From contig NZ_CP080443.1 of NCBI RefSeq assembly GCF_019613955.1, forward strand, positions 372,001 through 436,000: a DNA stretch of 64,000 bases, written 5' to 3'. Below the pieces are notes generated by a model that was given only the letters and a program-made list of their open reading frames with translations, did no database searches and was not told the origin of the DNA. Source of the DNA: Chryseobacterium sp. LJ668 (GTDB taxonomy: Bacteria; Bacteroidota; Bacteroidia; Flavobacteriales; Weeksellaceae). Within the stretch, counting starts at the first letter, position 1; every line of letters starts with the position of its first letter. This document shows positions 27,125 through 36,296 of the stretch, piece by piece. Position numbers and translations under genes: made by a program.

Positions 27125-28321
27125 TTAATCCTCATAAATCACATATCTGCTTCGGATTTTTGAGAATTTTTCAAGATCAGATTTCCATGAGGCTTTGATT
27201 TCTGCTTGAGATTTTCCTGAAACAATTTGTCTTCTTAATTCATCACTTCCCGCCAAAGTATCAAAGAAAAGATTTTTAAGGAAAAAGTCCTGTTGAGGAT
27301 TTTTATAATTTTTGTAAGCTTTGATCAGCCATTCTAAATTCAATTCTCTTAGATCTTTGGAGTAATTTGAAAGATTTTCACCGTAACATAATTTACCATT
27401 TAAAAAAGGATCTTTTGCTCCAAAATAGGGCTTCGGAGTAAACTGATAAGGCATATCTTTCGTCCAGGGTGAACCATATATTTGGAAAGGAGTTTCCGTA
27501 CCTCTTCCTACAGAAACCTGCGTTCCTTCAAAGAAACACAGACTCGGGTAAAGATTGATCGATTTGTCGTTGGGTAAGTTGGGAGAAGGTTTATCTAAAA
27601 TCGCATACCGTTGTTTCTTATGATATTTCTGCATCGGAATCAAAGTATATTTTGCCTGCACTCCATCTTTCAGCCATTTTTCACCATTCACCATTTTCCC
27701 GTACTCACCGATTGTTAAGCCATAAACGACGGGGACCTCGTGCATTCCTACAAAACTTTCCCATTTTTTCTTTAAAACCGGTCCGTCAATATATCCGTCA
27801 TGAGGATTTGGCCTGTCTAAAACCAGAATTTCAACATTATTTTCCGCTCCGGCTTCCATTAAATAAGTCAAAGTAGAAATATAAGTATAAAACCGTACTC
27901 CAACGTCCTGAATATCAAACAAAACAATATCAAGACCTTTCAATTGCTCCGGTTTTGGTTTTTTATTGGCTCCGTAAAGCGAGATGATAGAAATTCCTGT
28001 TTTCACGTCTACTCCGTTTTTCACTTTTTCACCAGCATCTGCATCACCTCTGAATCCGTGTTCGGGGGCAAAAATTATTTTGATATTAATTCCGTTTTTC
28101 GCGAGAAAATCAACGATGTGGGTCTTATCTTTCATCAAACCGGTTTGGTTGGTTACAATCCCGATGGTTTTACCTTTTAATAATGGCAAATACAATTCAG
28201 GCCTGTCTGCACCGGTCTTGAAACAATCCTGATCCTGAATTTGAGAAGAATATGGGTTGAATACTCCTAAAAAAATTAGGCAAATAAGAAGTAAAGTTTT
28301 AATTTTGAAATCTAAATTCAT
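27125..28321 (-). CDS. namZ: exo-beta-N-acetylmuramidase NamZ (DUF1343)
   Basis: 398-residue secreted hydrolase predicted to remove terminal N-acetylmuramic acid from peptidoglycan fragments (GH171). ATG at 28321 gives a signal peptide (FKIKTLLLICLIFLGVF); the longer open frame is antisense to the neighbouring permease gene and unlikely. Family segments: GKTIGIVTNQTG, IIFAPEHGFRGDADAGEKV, DIVLFDIQDVGVRFYTYIST and ILVLDRPNPHDG. The start codon lies only 4 bases from that of the divergent permease gene. Confidence 0.88.
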   Translation of the reverse strand: MNLDFKIKTLLLICLIFLGVFNPYSSQIQDQDCFKTGADRPELYLPLLKGKTIGIVTNQTGLMKDKTHIVDFLAKNGINIKIIFAPEHGFRGDADAGEKVKNGVDVKTGISIISLYGANKKPKPEQLKGLDIVLFDIQDVGVRFYTYISTLTYLMEAGAENNVEILVLDRPNPHDGYIDGPVLKKKWESFVGMHEVPVVYGLTIGEYGKMVNGEKWLKDGVQAKYTLIPMQKYHKKQRYAILDKPSPNLPNDKSINLYPSLCFFEGTQVSVGRGTETPFQIYGSPWTKDMPYQFTPKPYFGAKDPFLNGKLCYGENLSNYSKDLRELNLEWLIKAYKNYKNPQQDFFLKNLFFDTLAGSDELRRQIVSGKSQAEIKASWKSDLEKFSKIRSRYVIYED

Positions 28322-28325
28322 AAGC

Positions 28326-29555
28326 TTGAAATTTCCTTTATATTTCTCTAGAAAAATAGCGTTTTCCAAAGATAACAAAAATAACCTCTCACGGGTGATC
28401 ATCTTCATCGGAAGGCTGTCTGTTGCTTTGGGAATTATTGTTTCATTAATCACCGTTTCTACTGGTTTCGGCTCAAAAAAAGCCATCAAAGAGAGACTGG
28501 CAGATTTCAGCGGACACATGACTGTAAAATCAACCCGTTCCAACTCTTCATACAATACGTCTATACTTGATAATCAGGGATTAAATTTAAAAAAGCTGAA
28601 AGAGCTTGATGATGTCGAAAGTGTACAGAAATATGCAACGGTGACGGGAATTATGCGTAACGAACACAGTTTTGCCGGAATTATCTTCAAAGGTGTAGGA
28701 AAAGATTTTGACAGCCTGAGATTTAAAAAATTTCTCATCGTCGGAAAAACGCCACGAATTACTGAAGAAGGTTACAACAACGGGGTTACCATTTCTGAAA
28801 AAATTGCCAGCGATCTTCATCTGAAACTCAACGACAGTATCGTAACGGTCTTTGCAAAGGAAGATCAGAAGCAGATATACAGAAAATTTCAGGTGGTCGG
28901 AATTTACAAAACCGATATCAAGATGATTGATGATCAGTTTGTGATCGGCGATATGAATCATGTGAAAAAAATTCTTGACATGAAGCCTGAAGACATCGGT
29001 GGAATCGATATTTTCTTTAAAAACGTAGATGATATCGATAAAGATTCTTCGGAAGTGGAAAAGGTAATCGGTTATAAAAATTATGCCGAAAAAGCCACTG
29101 ATAAATTTCCTCAGATCAATGACTGGATCAGTATTTTTGATGTGAATATTGCTCTGATTATTTCAATCATGCTGATCGTGGTGATCATCAATATTATCAT
29201 GGTTCTTCTCATTTTGATTATTGAAAGAACGAACTCTATCGGCTTATTGAAAACTTTGGGTGCTACAAACGCGCAAATCCGCGCTACATTTATCAATTAT
29301 ACGCTGATCATTATGGTTCCCGGTTTGCTTTACGGCAATGCCATCGGTCTTGGTCTTCTGTTGATCCAAAAGTTCTTTGGAATTATTAAGTTAAACCCCG
29401 AAAACTATTATGTAAGCACGGTTCCTGTAGATTTGAATCCTGTTGCTTTTCTTTCAATATCGGCAGGAATTTTATTTATTTCAGGATTGGCTTTGATTAT
29501 CCCAAGTTATCTGATCAGCAAAATTTCTCCGGTGAAGTCTATTAAATATAGTTAA
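28326..29555 (+). CDS. ABC transporter permease, FtsX/LolC-LolE (MacB) type
   Basis: 409-residue membrane protein with four helices: about residues 24-45, and three in 275-405. A large periplasmic domain between helices 1 and 2 carries short beta segments (MTVKSTRSN, KYATVTGIM). TSIGLLKTLGATNAQIRATF-like NSIGLLKTLGATNAQIRATF is the conserved cytoplasmic coupling loop of FtsX permeases. The TTG at 28326 (MKFPLYFSRKIAFSK) is chosen because it gives the family N-terminus; earlier starts overlap the namZ signal peptide. The ATPase partner is not next to it. Likely role: lipoprotein trafficking or export. Confidence 0.85.
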   Translation: MKFPLYFSRKIAFSKDNKNNLSRVIIFIGRLSVALGIIVSLITVSTGFGSKKAIKERLADFSGHMTVKSTRSNSSYNTSILDNQGLNLKKLKELDDVESVQKYATVTGIMRNEHSFAGIIFKGVGKDFDSLRFKKFLIVGKTPRITEEGYNNGVTISEKIASDLHLKLNDSIVTVFAKEDQKQIYRKFQVVGIYKTDIKMIDDQFVIGDMNHVKKILDMKPEDIGGIDIFFKNVDDIDKDSSEVEKVIGYKNYAEKATDKFPQINDWISIFDVNIALIISIMLIVVIINIIMVLLILIIERTNSIGLLKTLGATNAQIRATFINYTLIIMVPGLLYGNAIGLGLLLIQKFFGIIKLNPENYYVSTVPVDLNPVAFLSISAGILFISGLALIIPSYLISKISPVKSIKYS

Positions 29556-29599
29556 TTAGTATTTAGTTTTAAATTAATAATTATTGATTTTCAATAAAA

Positions 29600-29628
29600 A
29601 AACCCTGAACTTTGAAAGTTCAGGGTTT
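29600..29628. terminator. bidirectional terminator between permease and pRiA4b ORF-3 genes
   Basis: AAACCCTGAACTTT (29600-29613) is complemented by AAAGTTCAGGGTTT (29615-29628), with A and T runs on either side. It serves the two convergent genes. Confidence 0.85.
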
Positions 29629-29634
29629 ATATTT

Positions 29635-30231
29635 TTAGATTCTGTCTTCGTCGCTGTCATCTTCATCATCGAAGACATCATCATTATAATCGTCATCTTC
29701 ATCATCATCAAAACTGTCATCATCTTCATCTGCGAAGCTGCCTCCAACAAAATCATCTTCAAATCCAAAATCGTCATCCATCAAAGGCATTGCTGATTTT
29801 TTGTTTTTTGAGCCAGGGCCGCTTTTGCTTGGAGCTTTTAATGGAGCATTCCCGAATCTGTATACTGTGATCGGGTAATTGACACCTTTTGTTTCTTCTA
29901 TCACTTCTACAAGCTCGCAGAAAAACTCCCATAAATCTAGCAAACCATACTGGAACTGAGCTTTGTCACCAGTTGCTTCAAATGCTTCATCGATGTAAAC
30001 GTCTGACATTATTTCGCCATCACCCTCATCACTCATATCTTCCAAAGGAACACTCTTCACAATGGTACCATCTTCTTCCAGGAGGTTAAAAGTAGAGAGC
30101 TCATCACCACTAAGGTTAAAAGCACTTTTGATTCCTAAATGCAGGTTCCACAGCGTTTGTTTTCCTTTAATTTCGACATCACGGAAAATATCTTCTTTTG
30201 TATCTAATATTACACGGATTTTGTAAACCAT
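29635..30231 (-). CDS. pRiA4b ORF-3 / IS1096 TnpR-like protein with acidic tail
   Basis: 198-residue protein. The N-terminal about 130 residues follow the plasmid pRiA4b ORF-3 fold: MVYKIRVILDTKEDIFRDVE, QTLWNLHLGIKSAFNL, and AQFQYGLLDLWEFFCELVEV. The C-terminal about 60 residues are almost pure Asp/Glu with a Lys/Ser patch before them (PSKSGPGSKNKKSAMP). The name comes from mobile elements, but a lone chromosomal copy is common in Bacteroidetes and no element ends are visible here. Function unknown; the acidic tail could bind basic proteins or cations. Confidence 0.75.
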   Translation of the reverse strand: MVYKIRVILDTKEDIFRDVEIKGKQTLWNLHLGIKSAFNLSGDELSTFNLLEEDGTIVKSVPLEDMSDEGDGEIMSDVYIDEAFEATGDKAQFQYGLLDLWEFFCELVEVIEETKGVNYPITVYRFGNAPLKAPSKSGPGSKNKKSAMPLMDDDFGFEDDFVGGSFADEDDDSFDDDEDDDYNDDVFDDEDDSDEDRI

Positions 30232-30363
30232 ACTGCTATTCCAATTTCTATTTTTGCCTTAAATTAATTGATCAATTTCTGTTGCAAATATATAATAAAT
30301 GAGATTTTACAAAAGAATATTTATAGAATTTTTAGAATTTTTTTTTGCTTACATTTTGCAGCT

Positions 30364-31395
30364 CTATTTGCTTTTTTCGAGCATGAAACTGAATTTGGTG
30401 CCCTCAAGATATACACTCTCGACCGTAATGTTTTCGTTATGTGCTTCTAATATGTGCTTTACGATGGCAAGTCCTAAACCTGAACCACCCTGTCTGCGGC
30501 TTCGGCTGGTTTCTACACGGTAAAAACGTTCAAAAATTCTTGGGAGAAGCTCTTCTTTAATTCCCATTCCGTTGTCGATGACCTCGATGAGGACCTTATT
30601 TCTAAGAACGCTGGTTTTTACGACTACTTTCGCTTCCTGCCGGTTGGCATAGTGAATGGCATTTGAAATCAGATTAATAAAAACCTGTGATATTTTTTGC
30701 TTGTCAGCTTCAACGAAAATCTGGCTGTGCAGAGTCTGCAGCTGCAGAACCGTATTGTTTTTCTCGGCTTCGAGATCTAGAAGGTCGAAGATTTCTTTGA
30801 CTAGAATATTAACATCAAATTTCGAAACGGTAACATCTATTTCTCCTGCTTCCAGCCTGTTAATCATATCCAGATCATTAACGATGGCAATCAGCCTTTC
30901 CACAGAAATTCCGATTCTTTCAAGATATTTGTCTCTGATGTTGAGATTTTCCACACCGCCCTCGCTTAGCGTTTCTACATATCCCTGAATGGAAAAAAGC
31001 GGAGTTTTGAGCTCATGCGAAACATTGCCGATGTATTCTTTACGGTAACTCTCCATTTTTTTCATCACTTCCATCTCGGTAACCTTCTGCTGGTTGAAAT
31101 CTGAAAATCTTTCACCCAATTCTTTCAGCGTGATGTTTTCCTGATTGTCATACACAATCTCTTCCGGTAAAATCTTAGAAATGTTCCTTACCTGCTTTTT
31201 AGCATAATAACTAAAAAGAAGTTCGAGCACGATGTAATTGATGACAAACATCGCAATAATACACAGGACAAAACCCATTTTAAAAAATGAGTTTTGGTAA
31301 TATTTTTCGTTCAGTGCATCAAAAATGATGACCAAAGCAAGCATCACGATCGTTAATAGACATGATGATATGAAACTAAGTCTGTAAAACCTCAA
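30364..31395 (-). CDS. sensor histidine kinase, PhoR-like
   Basis: 343-residue kinase with two N-terminal helices (about 10-26 and 39-60) and almost no periplasmic loop between them, as in PhoR. HisKA box: YIGNVSHELKTPLFSIQGYV (His about 130). ATPase boxes: FINLISNAIHYAN (N), VIDNGMGIKEELLPRIFERF (G1/F) and GGSGLGLAIVKHILEAH (G2). TTG start; the alternative ATG lies inside the first helix. It lies 51 bases downstream of its regulator gene. Phosphate sensing is inferred from the PhoR-like layout only. Confidence 0.87.
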   Translation of the reverse strand: MRFYRLSFISSCLLTIVMLALVIIFDALNEKYYQNSFFKMGFVLCIIAMFVINYIVLELLFSYYAKKQVRNISKILPEEIVYDNQENITLKELGERFSDFNQQKVTEMEVMKKMESYRKEYIGNVSHELKTPLFSIQGYVETLSEGGVENLNIRDKYLERIGISVERLIAIVNDLDMINRLEAGEIDVTVSKFDVNILVKEIFDLLDLEAEKNNTVLQLQTLHSQIFVEADKQKISQVFINLISNAIHYANRQEAKVVVKTSVLRNKVLIEVIDNGMGIKEELLPRIFERFYRVETSRSRRQGGSGLGLAIVKHILEAHNENITVESVYLEGTKFSFMLEKSK

Positions 31396-31446
31396 TTTTA
31401 CAAGAATTTAAGGGGTTATAAGTTAAGTAAAGATAGGATTTTTGAA

Positions 31447-32124
31447 TTAAACAATCAGTTTATATCCTATTCCTTTTAATGTCTGGATGGTATTGATTCC
31501 TAATTTTTCTCTCAGCCTTCTGATGTGTACGTCAATTGTTCTTTCACCTACGATGACATCATTTCCCCATACTCTTTCTAAAATTTCTTCTCTTTTGAAT
31601 ACTTTTTCGGTATTTGAAGCTAACAGATATAAAAGATCAAATTCTTTTTTGGGAAGTAAAAACTGCTGGCCGCTTTTTGAAACTCTAAAATTATCTTTAT
31701 CAATAATCAGATCACCTACTTCAATCAGTTTTGCATTATCAGAAACCTGAGAGGTCAACTGTAATAATGCATTTACTTTAGAAATAAGAATTTTTGGTTT
31801 GATTAGTTTTACAATGTAATCGTTGGCACCTGCCTGAAAACCTGCCAACTGAGAAAACTCTTCACTTCTTGCAGAAAGAAATACGATAAGGCTTTTTTGA
31901 AGTTCTTTTACTTTACGCAGTTCCTGACAAGTTTCTATACCGTCTTTTTCCGGCATCATGACATCTAATAAGATAAGATCCGGGATAATCTCTTTGGCTT
32001 TTTCTATACCCTCGTTTCCGTTTGTGGCAGTATAAATATCGTAGCCTTCTTTTTCTAAGTTGTATGAAAGAATTTCGAGAATATCCAGTTCATCATCAAT
32101 CAATAGAATCTTTTTTTGGTTCAT
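31447..32124 (-). CDS. response regulator, PhoB/OmpR-like
   Basis: 225-residue regulator. Receiver: LLIDDELDILEI (acidic pair), LILLDVMMPEKDG (phospho-Asp about 54) and NDYIVKLIKPK, where the usual Lys-Pro is preserved as KLIKP with an extra residue pair. The winged helix (about 130-224) has LPKKEFDLLYLLASNTEKVF and ERTIDVHIRRLREKL. ATG at 32124 follows a TTG two codons earlier. Its start faces the TonB-receptor gene across 197 bases, a likely shared control region. Confidence 0.9.
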   Translation of the reverse strand: MNQKKILLIDDELDILEILSYNLEKEGYDIYTATNGNEGIEKAKEIIPDLILLDVMMPEKDGIETCQELRKVKELQKSLIVFLSARSEEFSQLAGFQAGANDYIVKLIKPKILISKVNALLQLTSQVSDNAKLIEVGDLIIDKDNFRVSKSGQQFLLPKKEFDLLYLLASNTEKVFKREEILERVWGNDVIVGERTIDVHIRRLREKLGINTIQTLKGIGYKLIV

Positions 32125-32321
32125 TTTCAATTTTTACATTTCAAAGTTAACAAAATTTAAGCAAGATGACTGATAATTAGTTTTCATTCACATAAACTTA
32201 ATATTTCTGGTCATTTCGTAATATTTAGTTAAGAAAAATTTAAAACTAACTAAACCATATGCAACACATTTGTTTTATTTCTTTGCACCGAAAGAATCTA
32301 CAAACTAAAGTAAGTAAAATA

Positions 32322-34925
32322 ATGAAAATTTATAAACTCAGCATTGCAGTCTTATTTTTATCCGGATCTGTATTTTACGCTCAAGAAAAAGTGCAAGATA
32401 CAGTAAAGAAAGAAAAGAGAATTGAAGGAGTAGTAATTCAGGGAAGTACTAATAAGAAGACGGAAACTGCAGTCTTAGGTGAGCAGAAAAGAGCAATCAT
32501 TCAGAAACAGGCGATCAGTGCCGAAGAAATTTCAAGAAAAGGAATCTCGAATGTTGAGCAAGGACTTACAAAGGTAACCGGTATCACAACGGTTGACGGA
32601 AGAGGATTATTTGTTCGTGGTCTTGAAGAAAGATACAATTACCTTTTAATTAACGGATTGGGATCACCATCAAACAACCCGTTTCAAAAAATTGTTGCTT
32701 TAAAGCAATTCCCGACAGATGTTGTGGGTAAGCTTAATATTTATAAAACGTTTAACTCAAATCTTTACGGAGATTTTGCGGGGGCAACTTTCGACATCGA
32801 AACACTAACAATGGACCGCGCTTTTTCTAAGGTAGAGTTTAGTGTGGGAGTAAATACTCTTAGCACATTCAGAAATAACTTTAAAGTAGCAGAAAACGCT
32901 GATGGCTTGAAGGGATATCTGGGACTAAATTCCCAAGATAGAAGATTGCCAAGTGAGATTAGAGATTCTCGTCCTAATGGTTATCAGTTTACGAAAGAGC
33001 AATCATTAAACTCATTCAAAGATTCTTGGAATGTTGATAATGTAAAATCTATGCCTAATACAAGTATTGGTTTTACTACCGCACAAAAACTGAAAGCTGG
33101 CGAAACAGGAAATATCGGTATTTTATTCTCTCTCAATCAGTCTGCTAAATATTCTTACCGAGATGGTGAAAATAATCAATTCAGAGATAACGGAGGTGTA
33201 ATACAGTTGAGTAACTTATTAAATAAAAAAAGTTATGAATATGAAACTGAATCTTCAGCATTATTAGGATTAGCTTACAAAAATAAGGGAACAAATGTAA
33301 ACTTGAATGCAATATACCTTCAAAATTCATCGAATATTGTTGAGGATTTTGTAGGTTACAAAAATTTCAGCGTTCAAGATATACGTTTTTTCAGAACAAA
33401 TCAGCAGGATATTTCCAGATTTCTAGATTTGCAGCTGACTGCATCTCAAAAAATTTCTGAAAGGCATTTATTTAAAGCAGGAGCAAGCTACGTAATGAAT
33501 AATTACAGTCAGCCAGACAGAAAGATTTTTGAACTTACTGCACCATCAGATTACAACAATGCATTAATTTCTTACGGAGCAAATAGTTTCATAAGACAGT
33601 ATCTGGATGTTGATGGCAGATTTTACGGCTCAGCTTACGGAGAATACTCTGTGTTTATTGGTGATAAAGGAGAAAGAAAAGATTATCCTTTACAATTATC
33701 AGTAGGTTACAATGGGTTTGCTGATGTAAGACAAAATTCTTACCGTTTTATTTTCGGGAATCCTGGTACAGGAAGTACTTCAGTAGCAATTAATATTGAT
33801 CAGCCTCAAGGTACTTTAAATAATTCAATTTCTAACGGAAGTCTTTTTTACAGTGAAGGTACTGATAAATATAATTATTTGTCAAACATCTATCAGTTTG
33901 TAAATGCAGGTTACCTGAATTTTGATTACAAGCCGAATGATACATGGGATATTCTGGTAGGTGGAAGAATTGAAAATGACATGAGAATAATCCGCTACAA
34001 CCCTCTCGGTGATTCTCAAACTAAAAACTTAACACCTAATAACTATTATTTTCTACCTTCTGTATCGATCAAAAAAGCTTTAAATGACAGAAGCAATTTG
34101 AGATTATCAGCGAGCAAAACAATTACGCGTCCTATCCTTATTGAGACGATGCCGTTGCAATATGTGAATCCTGACAATACCACGATCATTGGTAATGCAA
34201 ATATCAAAAATAGCGAAAACTACAATATCGATTTGAAATGGGAGTACTTTCCATCTAATAAAGAAATGTTTGCTGTTAACTTATTTGCTAAAAGAATAGA
34301 CAATGCTATTGAACGTTCTTTTGTATCAACGGGTAACGCAAGTGGTATGGACATCACATTTTTCAATGCCAAAAAAGCAACTCTTGCAGGAGTAGAATTG
34401 GAAGGTATTCTTAGTTTGGGTAGAATTTCAGATGCTCTTAGTAAGTTCACATTGGGTGCCAATGCAACTATTATGTATTCAGATGTTGTGAGAAGTGATG
34501 ATCAGTTAAAACTTGAAAAACCAGATGAAAATAACTACAAAGGAGAACTTAGAAAAAGAGGTCTTCAAGGTGCTTCACCGTACACCGTAAATGCAGACTT
34601 GAAATATGAATATAAAAATTCTAATAATCTTAGCCAGACATTATCATTAGTATACAATGTTTCAGGGTCCAAAATATATGCAGTAGGAAGCGCAGGTTCA
34701 GATAATTATTTCGAAAGACCTTATCACATTCTAGATTTTGTTTACCAAAATCAGTTAACAAAAAATTGGAATGTGAAATTTGCAGTTCAAAACATTCTTG
34801 ACAGTAAATATCGTGTAGAATTGGGTGACGAAAGTTACTACCCTGTACAAACTAACAACAATTACGCTTATAACAGCTATTTCAATGGTGTATCGTTCAA
34901 CTTCACAGTAGGATATACTTTCTAA
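32322..34925 (+). CDS. TonB-dependent outer-membrane receptor
   Basis: 867-residue receptor. Signal peptide (cleavage after VFYAQ), short linker, then the plug: IEGVVIQGSTNKKTE, AISAEEISRKGISNVEQGL and TTVDGRGLFVRGLEERYNYL, then YKTFNSNLYGDFAGATFDIE. The barrel follows and ends SFNFTVGYTF with terminal Phe. There is no CarboxypepD_reg domain, so it is not SusC-like. It starts opposite a PhoBR-like pair and is followed 29 bases later by a beta-helix lipoprotein gene, which it probably needs or serves. The ligand is unknown. Confidence 0.88.
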   Translation: MKIYKLSIAVLFLSGSVFYAQEKVQDTVKKEKRIEGVVIQGSTNKKTETAVLGEQKRAIIQKQAISAEEISRKGISNVEQGLTKVTGITTVDGRGLFVRGLEERYNYLLINGLGSPSNNPFQKIVALKQFPTDVVGKLNIYKTFNSNLYGDFAGATFDIETLTMDRAFSKVEFSVGVNTLSTFRNNFKVAENADGLKGYLGLNSQDRRLPSEIRDSRPNGYQFTKEQSLNSFKDSWNVDNVKSMPNTSIGFTTAQKLKAGETGNIGILFSLNQSAKYSYRDGENNQFRDNGGVIQLSNLLNKKSYEYETESSALLGLAYKNKGTNVNLNAIYLQNSSNIVEDFVGYKNFSVQDIRFFRTNQQDISRFLDLQLTASQKISERHLFKAGASYVMNNYSQPDRKIFELTAPSDYNNALISYGANSFIRQYLDVDGRFYGSAYGEYSVFIGDKGERKDYPLQLSVGYNGFADVRQNSYRFIFGNPGTGSTSVAINIDQPQGTLNNSISNGSLFYSEGTDKYNYLSNIYQFVNAGYLNFDYKPNDTWDILVGGRIENDMRIIRYNPLGDSQTKNLTPNNYYFLPSVSIKKALNDRSNLRLSASKTITRPILIETMPLQYVNPDNTTIIGNANIKNSENYNIDLKWEYFPSNKEMFAVNLFAKRIDNAIERSFVSTGNASGMDITFFNAKKATLAGVELEGILSLGRISDALSKFTLGANATIMYSDVVRSDDQLKLEKPDENNYKGELRKRGLQGASPYTVNADLKYEYKNSNNLSQTLSLVYNVSGSKIYAVGSAGSDNYFERPYHILDFVYQNQLTKNWNVKFAVQNILDSKYRVELGDESYYPVQTNNNYAYNSYFNGVSFNFTVGYTF

Positions 34926-34954
34926 ATTAATAATTAATTAAATCTTAATATAAA

Positions 34955-36163
34955 ATGAAAACAAATCTTTTAACTCTATTATCACTAACATTACTTTTGA
35001 GTGTTTCTTCTTGTACTATAGAAGTAAATGACGGTATGGATGGTGGTGTTGTGACTGCTCCGGGAGCCACTTCAGGTATTCTGCCTGACGGATCAAAATT
35101 ACCGAACGTAATTACAGGTAACTTAACTGTAAAAAAAGGAAACTATACTTTAGAAGGTGTAGTAAAAGTAGCAGACGGTGCTACATTGACGATTGAAGCT
35201 GGTGCAAATTTCATTGCTTCTACTGCAACTACAACAAGCTTAGTAATCTTGCAAGGTGGTAAGTTAATTGCTACAGGATCTGCAAGTGAGCCGATTGTCT
35301 TTACTACGACCAACAAAACTCCGGGAGGTTGGGGAGGAATTACCATTTTTGGTAAAGCTCCTATCAAAGCCGTAAACGGAAATGCTACTGCTATATCAGA
35401 AGACGGAAATACAATCACTTATGGAGGTTCTGATGCTAACTTCAGCTCAGGGATTCTACAGTATATACGTGTAGAATATGCAGGTAAAAAAATTGGCGAC
35501 GGTACTTCAGAAACAAATACTTTTACATTCTACGCAGTAGGTGACGGAACGATTTTAGAAAATTTAGTAGCTTACAAGGGTACGGATGACGGTTTTGAAT
35601 TTTTCGGAGGAACAGTAAGCGCAAAAAATTTGGTAGCCTACGGTAACTATGACGATTCATTTGACTGGCAGGATGCCTGGAGTGGACAAAATAACAGCAA
35701 CTGGTTTGCATTCCAGACTGTTACCGGAAACTTTGGTATGGAAATCGAAGCTTCAGCAAATATAGTGAATACACCTCCAAAAATCTCTAACATTACGCTT
35801 ATCAGAGATAATAACACCAATCCTGAAGTTGCAGGATCAGTTGAAATTTCTGCAATCCAATTTAAGAGACAGGGTACAGGTATTTTCTCTAATGTTTACA
35901 TTAGTGGATACAAAAATACAGGTGGTAAAAATGCTTATCCTATCCTAATTCAGGATGATCTTACCAATACAAACCAGGTACTTACAAGTAAAGTTTTAGT
36001 AACACCAATCAACCAGGTAAATTCTGACAATATTGGAATTTGGGGTTATACTGAAACAAATGGTGGCAAAACATTCCCTAATACGGCTACGGTAACTAAG
36101 GTATCTTTACCTGCAGGAGCATGGGCTACGGTAGATGGAGTAAATCTTCTTTCTGCATTGTAA
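34955..36163 (+). CDS. beta-helix-like surface lipoprotein
   Basis: 402-residue lipoprotein (lipobox SVSSC, Cys20). The mature protein has repeated strands of a right-handed beta-helix type: GNLTVKKGNYTLEGVVKVAD, GATLTIEAGANFIAS, LVILQGGKLIATGSASEPIV, NLVAYKGTDDGFEFFGGTVS and KNLVAYGNYDDSFDWQDAW. The Asp/Asn-rich DDGFE and DDSFDW repeats could bind a metal or ligand. No T9SS sorting domain is seen. The TonB receptor upstream suggests capture of a ligand and hand-over, an inference from gene order. Confidence 0.75.
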   Translation: MKTNLLTLLSLTLLLSVSSCTIEVNDGMDGGVVTAPGATSGILPDGSKLPNVITGNLTVKKGNYTLEGVVKVADGATLTIEAGANFIASTATTTSLVILQGGKLIATGSASEPIVFTTTNKTPGGWGGITIFGKAPIKAVNGNATAISEDGNTITYGGSDANFSSGILQYIRVEYAGKKIGDGTSETNTFTFYAVGDGTILENLVAYKGTDDGFEFFGGTVSAKNLVAYGNYDDSFDWQDAWSGQNNSNWFAFQTVTGNFGMEIEASANIVNTPPKISNITLIRDNNTNPEVAGSVEISAIQFKRQGTGIFSNVYISGYKNTGGKNAYPILIQDDLTNTNQVLTSKVLVTPINQVNSDNIGIWGYTETNGGKTFPNTATVTKVSLPAGAWATVDGVNLLSAL

Positions 36164-36196
36164 AATTAAGTAATTAGTTTATTCATATTAATTTTG

Positions 36197-36228
36197 AATC
36201 CCTCAGGAATATTCCTGAGGGATTTTGT
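36197..36228 (+). terminator. terminator of the TonB receptor/lipoprotein operon
   Basis: A 28-base perfect palindrome: AATCCCTCAGGAAT (36197-36210) with ATTCCTGAGGGATT (36211-36224), followed by TTTTG. It lies between convergent genes and may act in both directions. Confidence 0.8.
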
Positions 36229-36296
36229 TATTATTTCATAAAAAAATTAGGATGAAATTCTACATTGCATCCTATTTATATTTTACTTCAATTAAT

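Noticed and set aside
28257..28325. Upstream extension of the FtsX-type permease
   Set aside because: It would be antisense to the namZ signal peptide and lacks the family N-terminus, which begins at the TTG at 28326.
29574..29777. Met/Ile-rich ORFs on both strands near the acidic tail gene
   Set aside because: They arise from the repetitive GAT/GAA codons of the acidic tail read in other frames.
29635..30231. Reading the pRiA4b ORF-3/IS1096 TnpR-like gene as part of a mobile element
   Set aside because: No transposase, terminal inverted repeats or target-site duplications are nearby; the name is historical.
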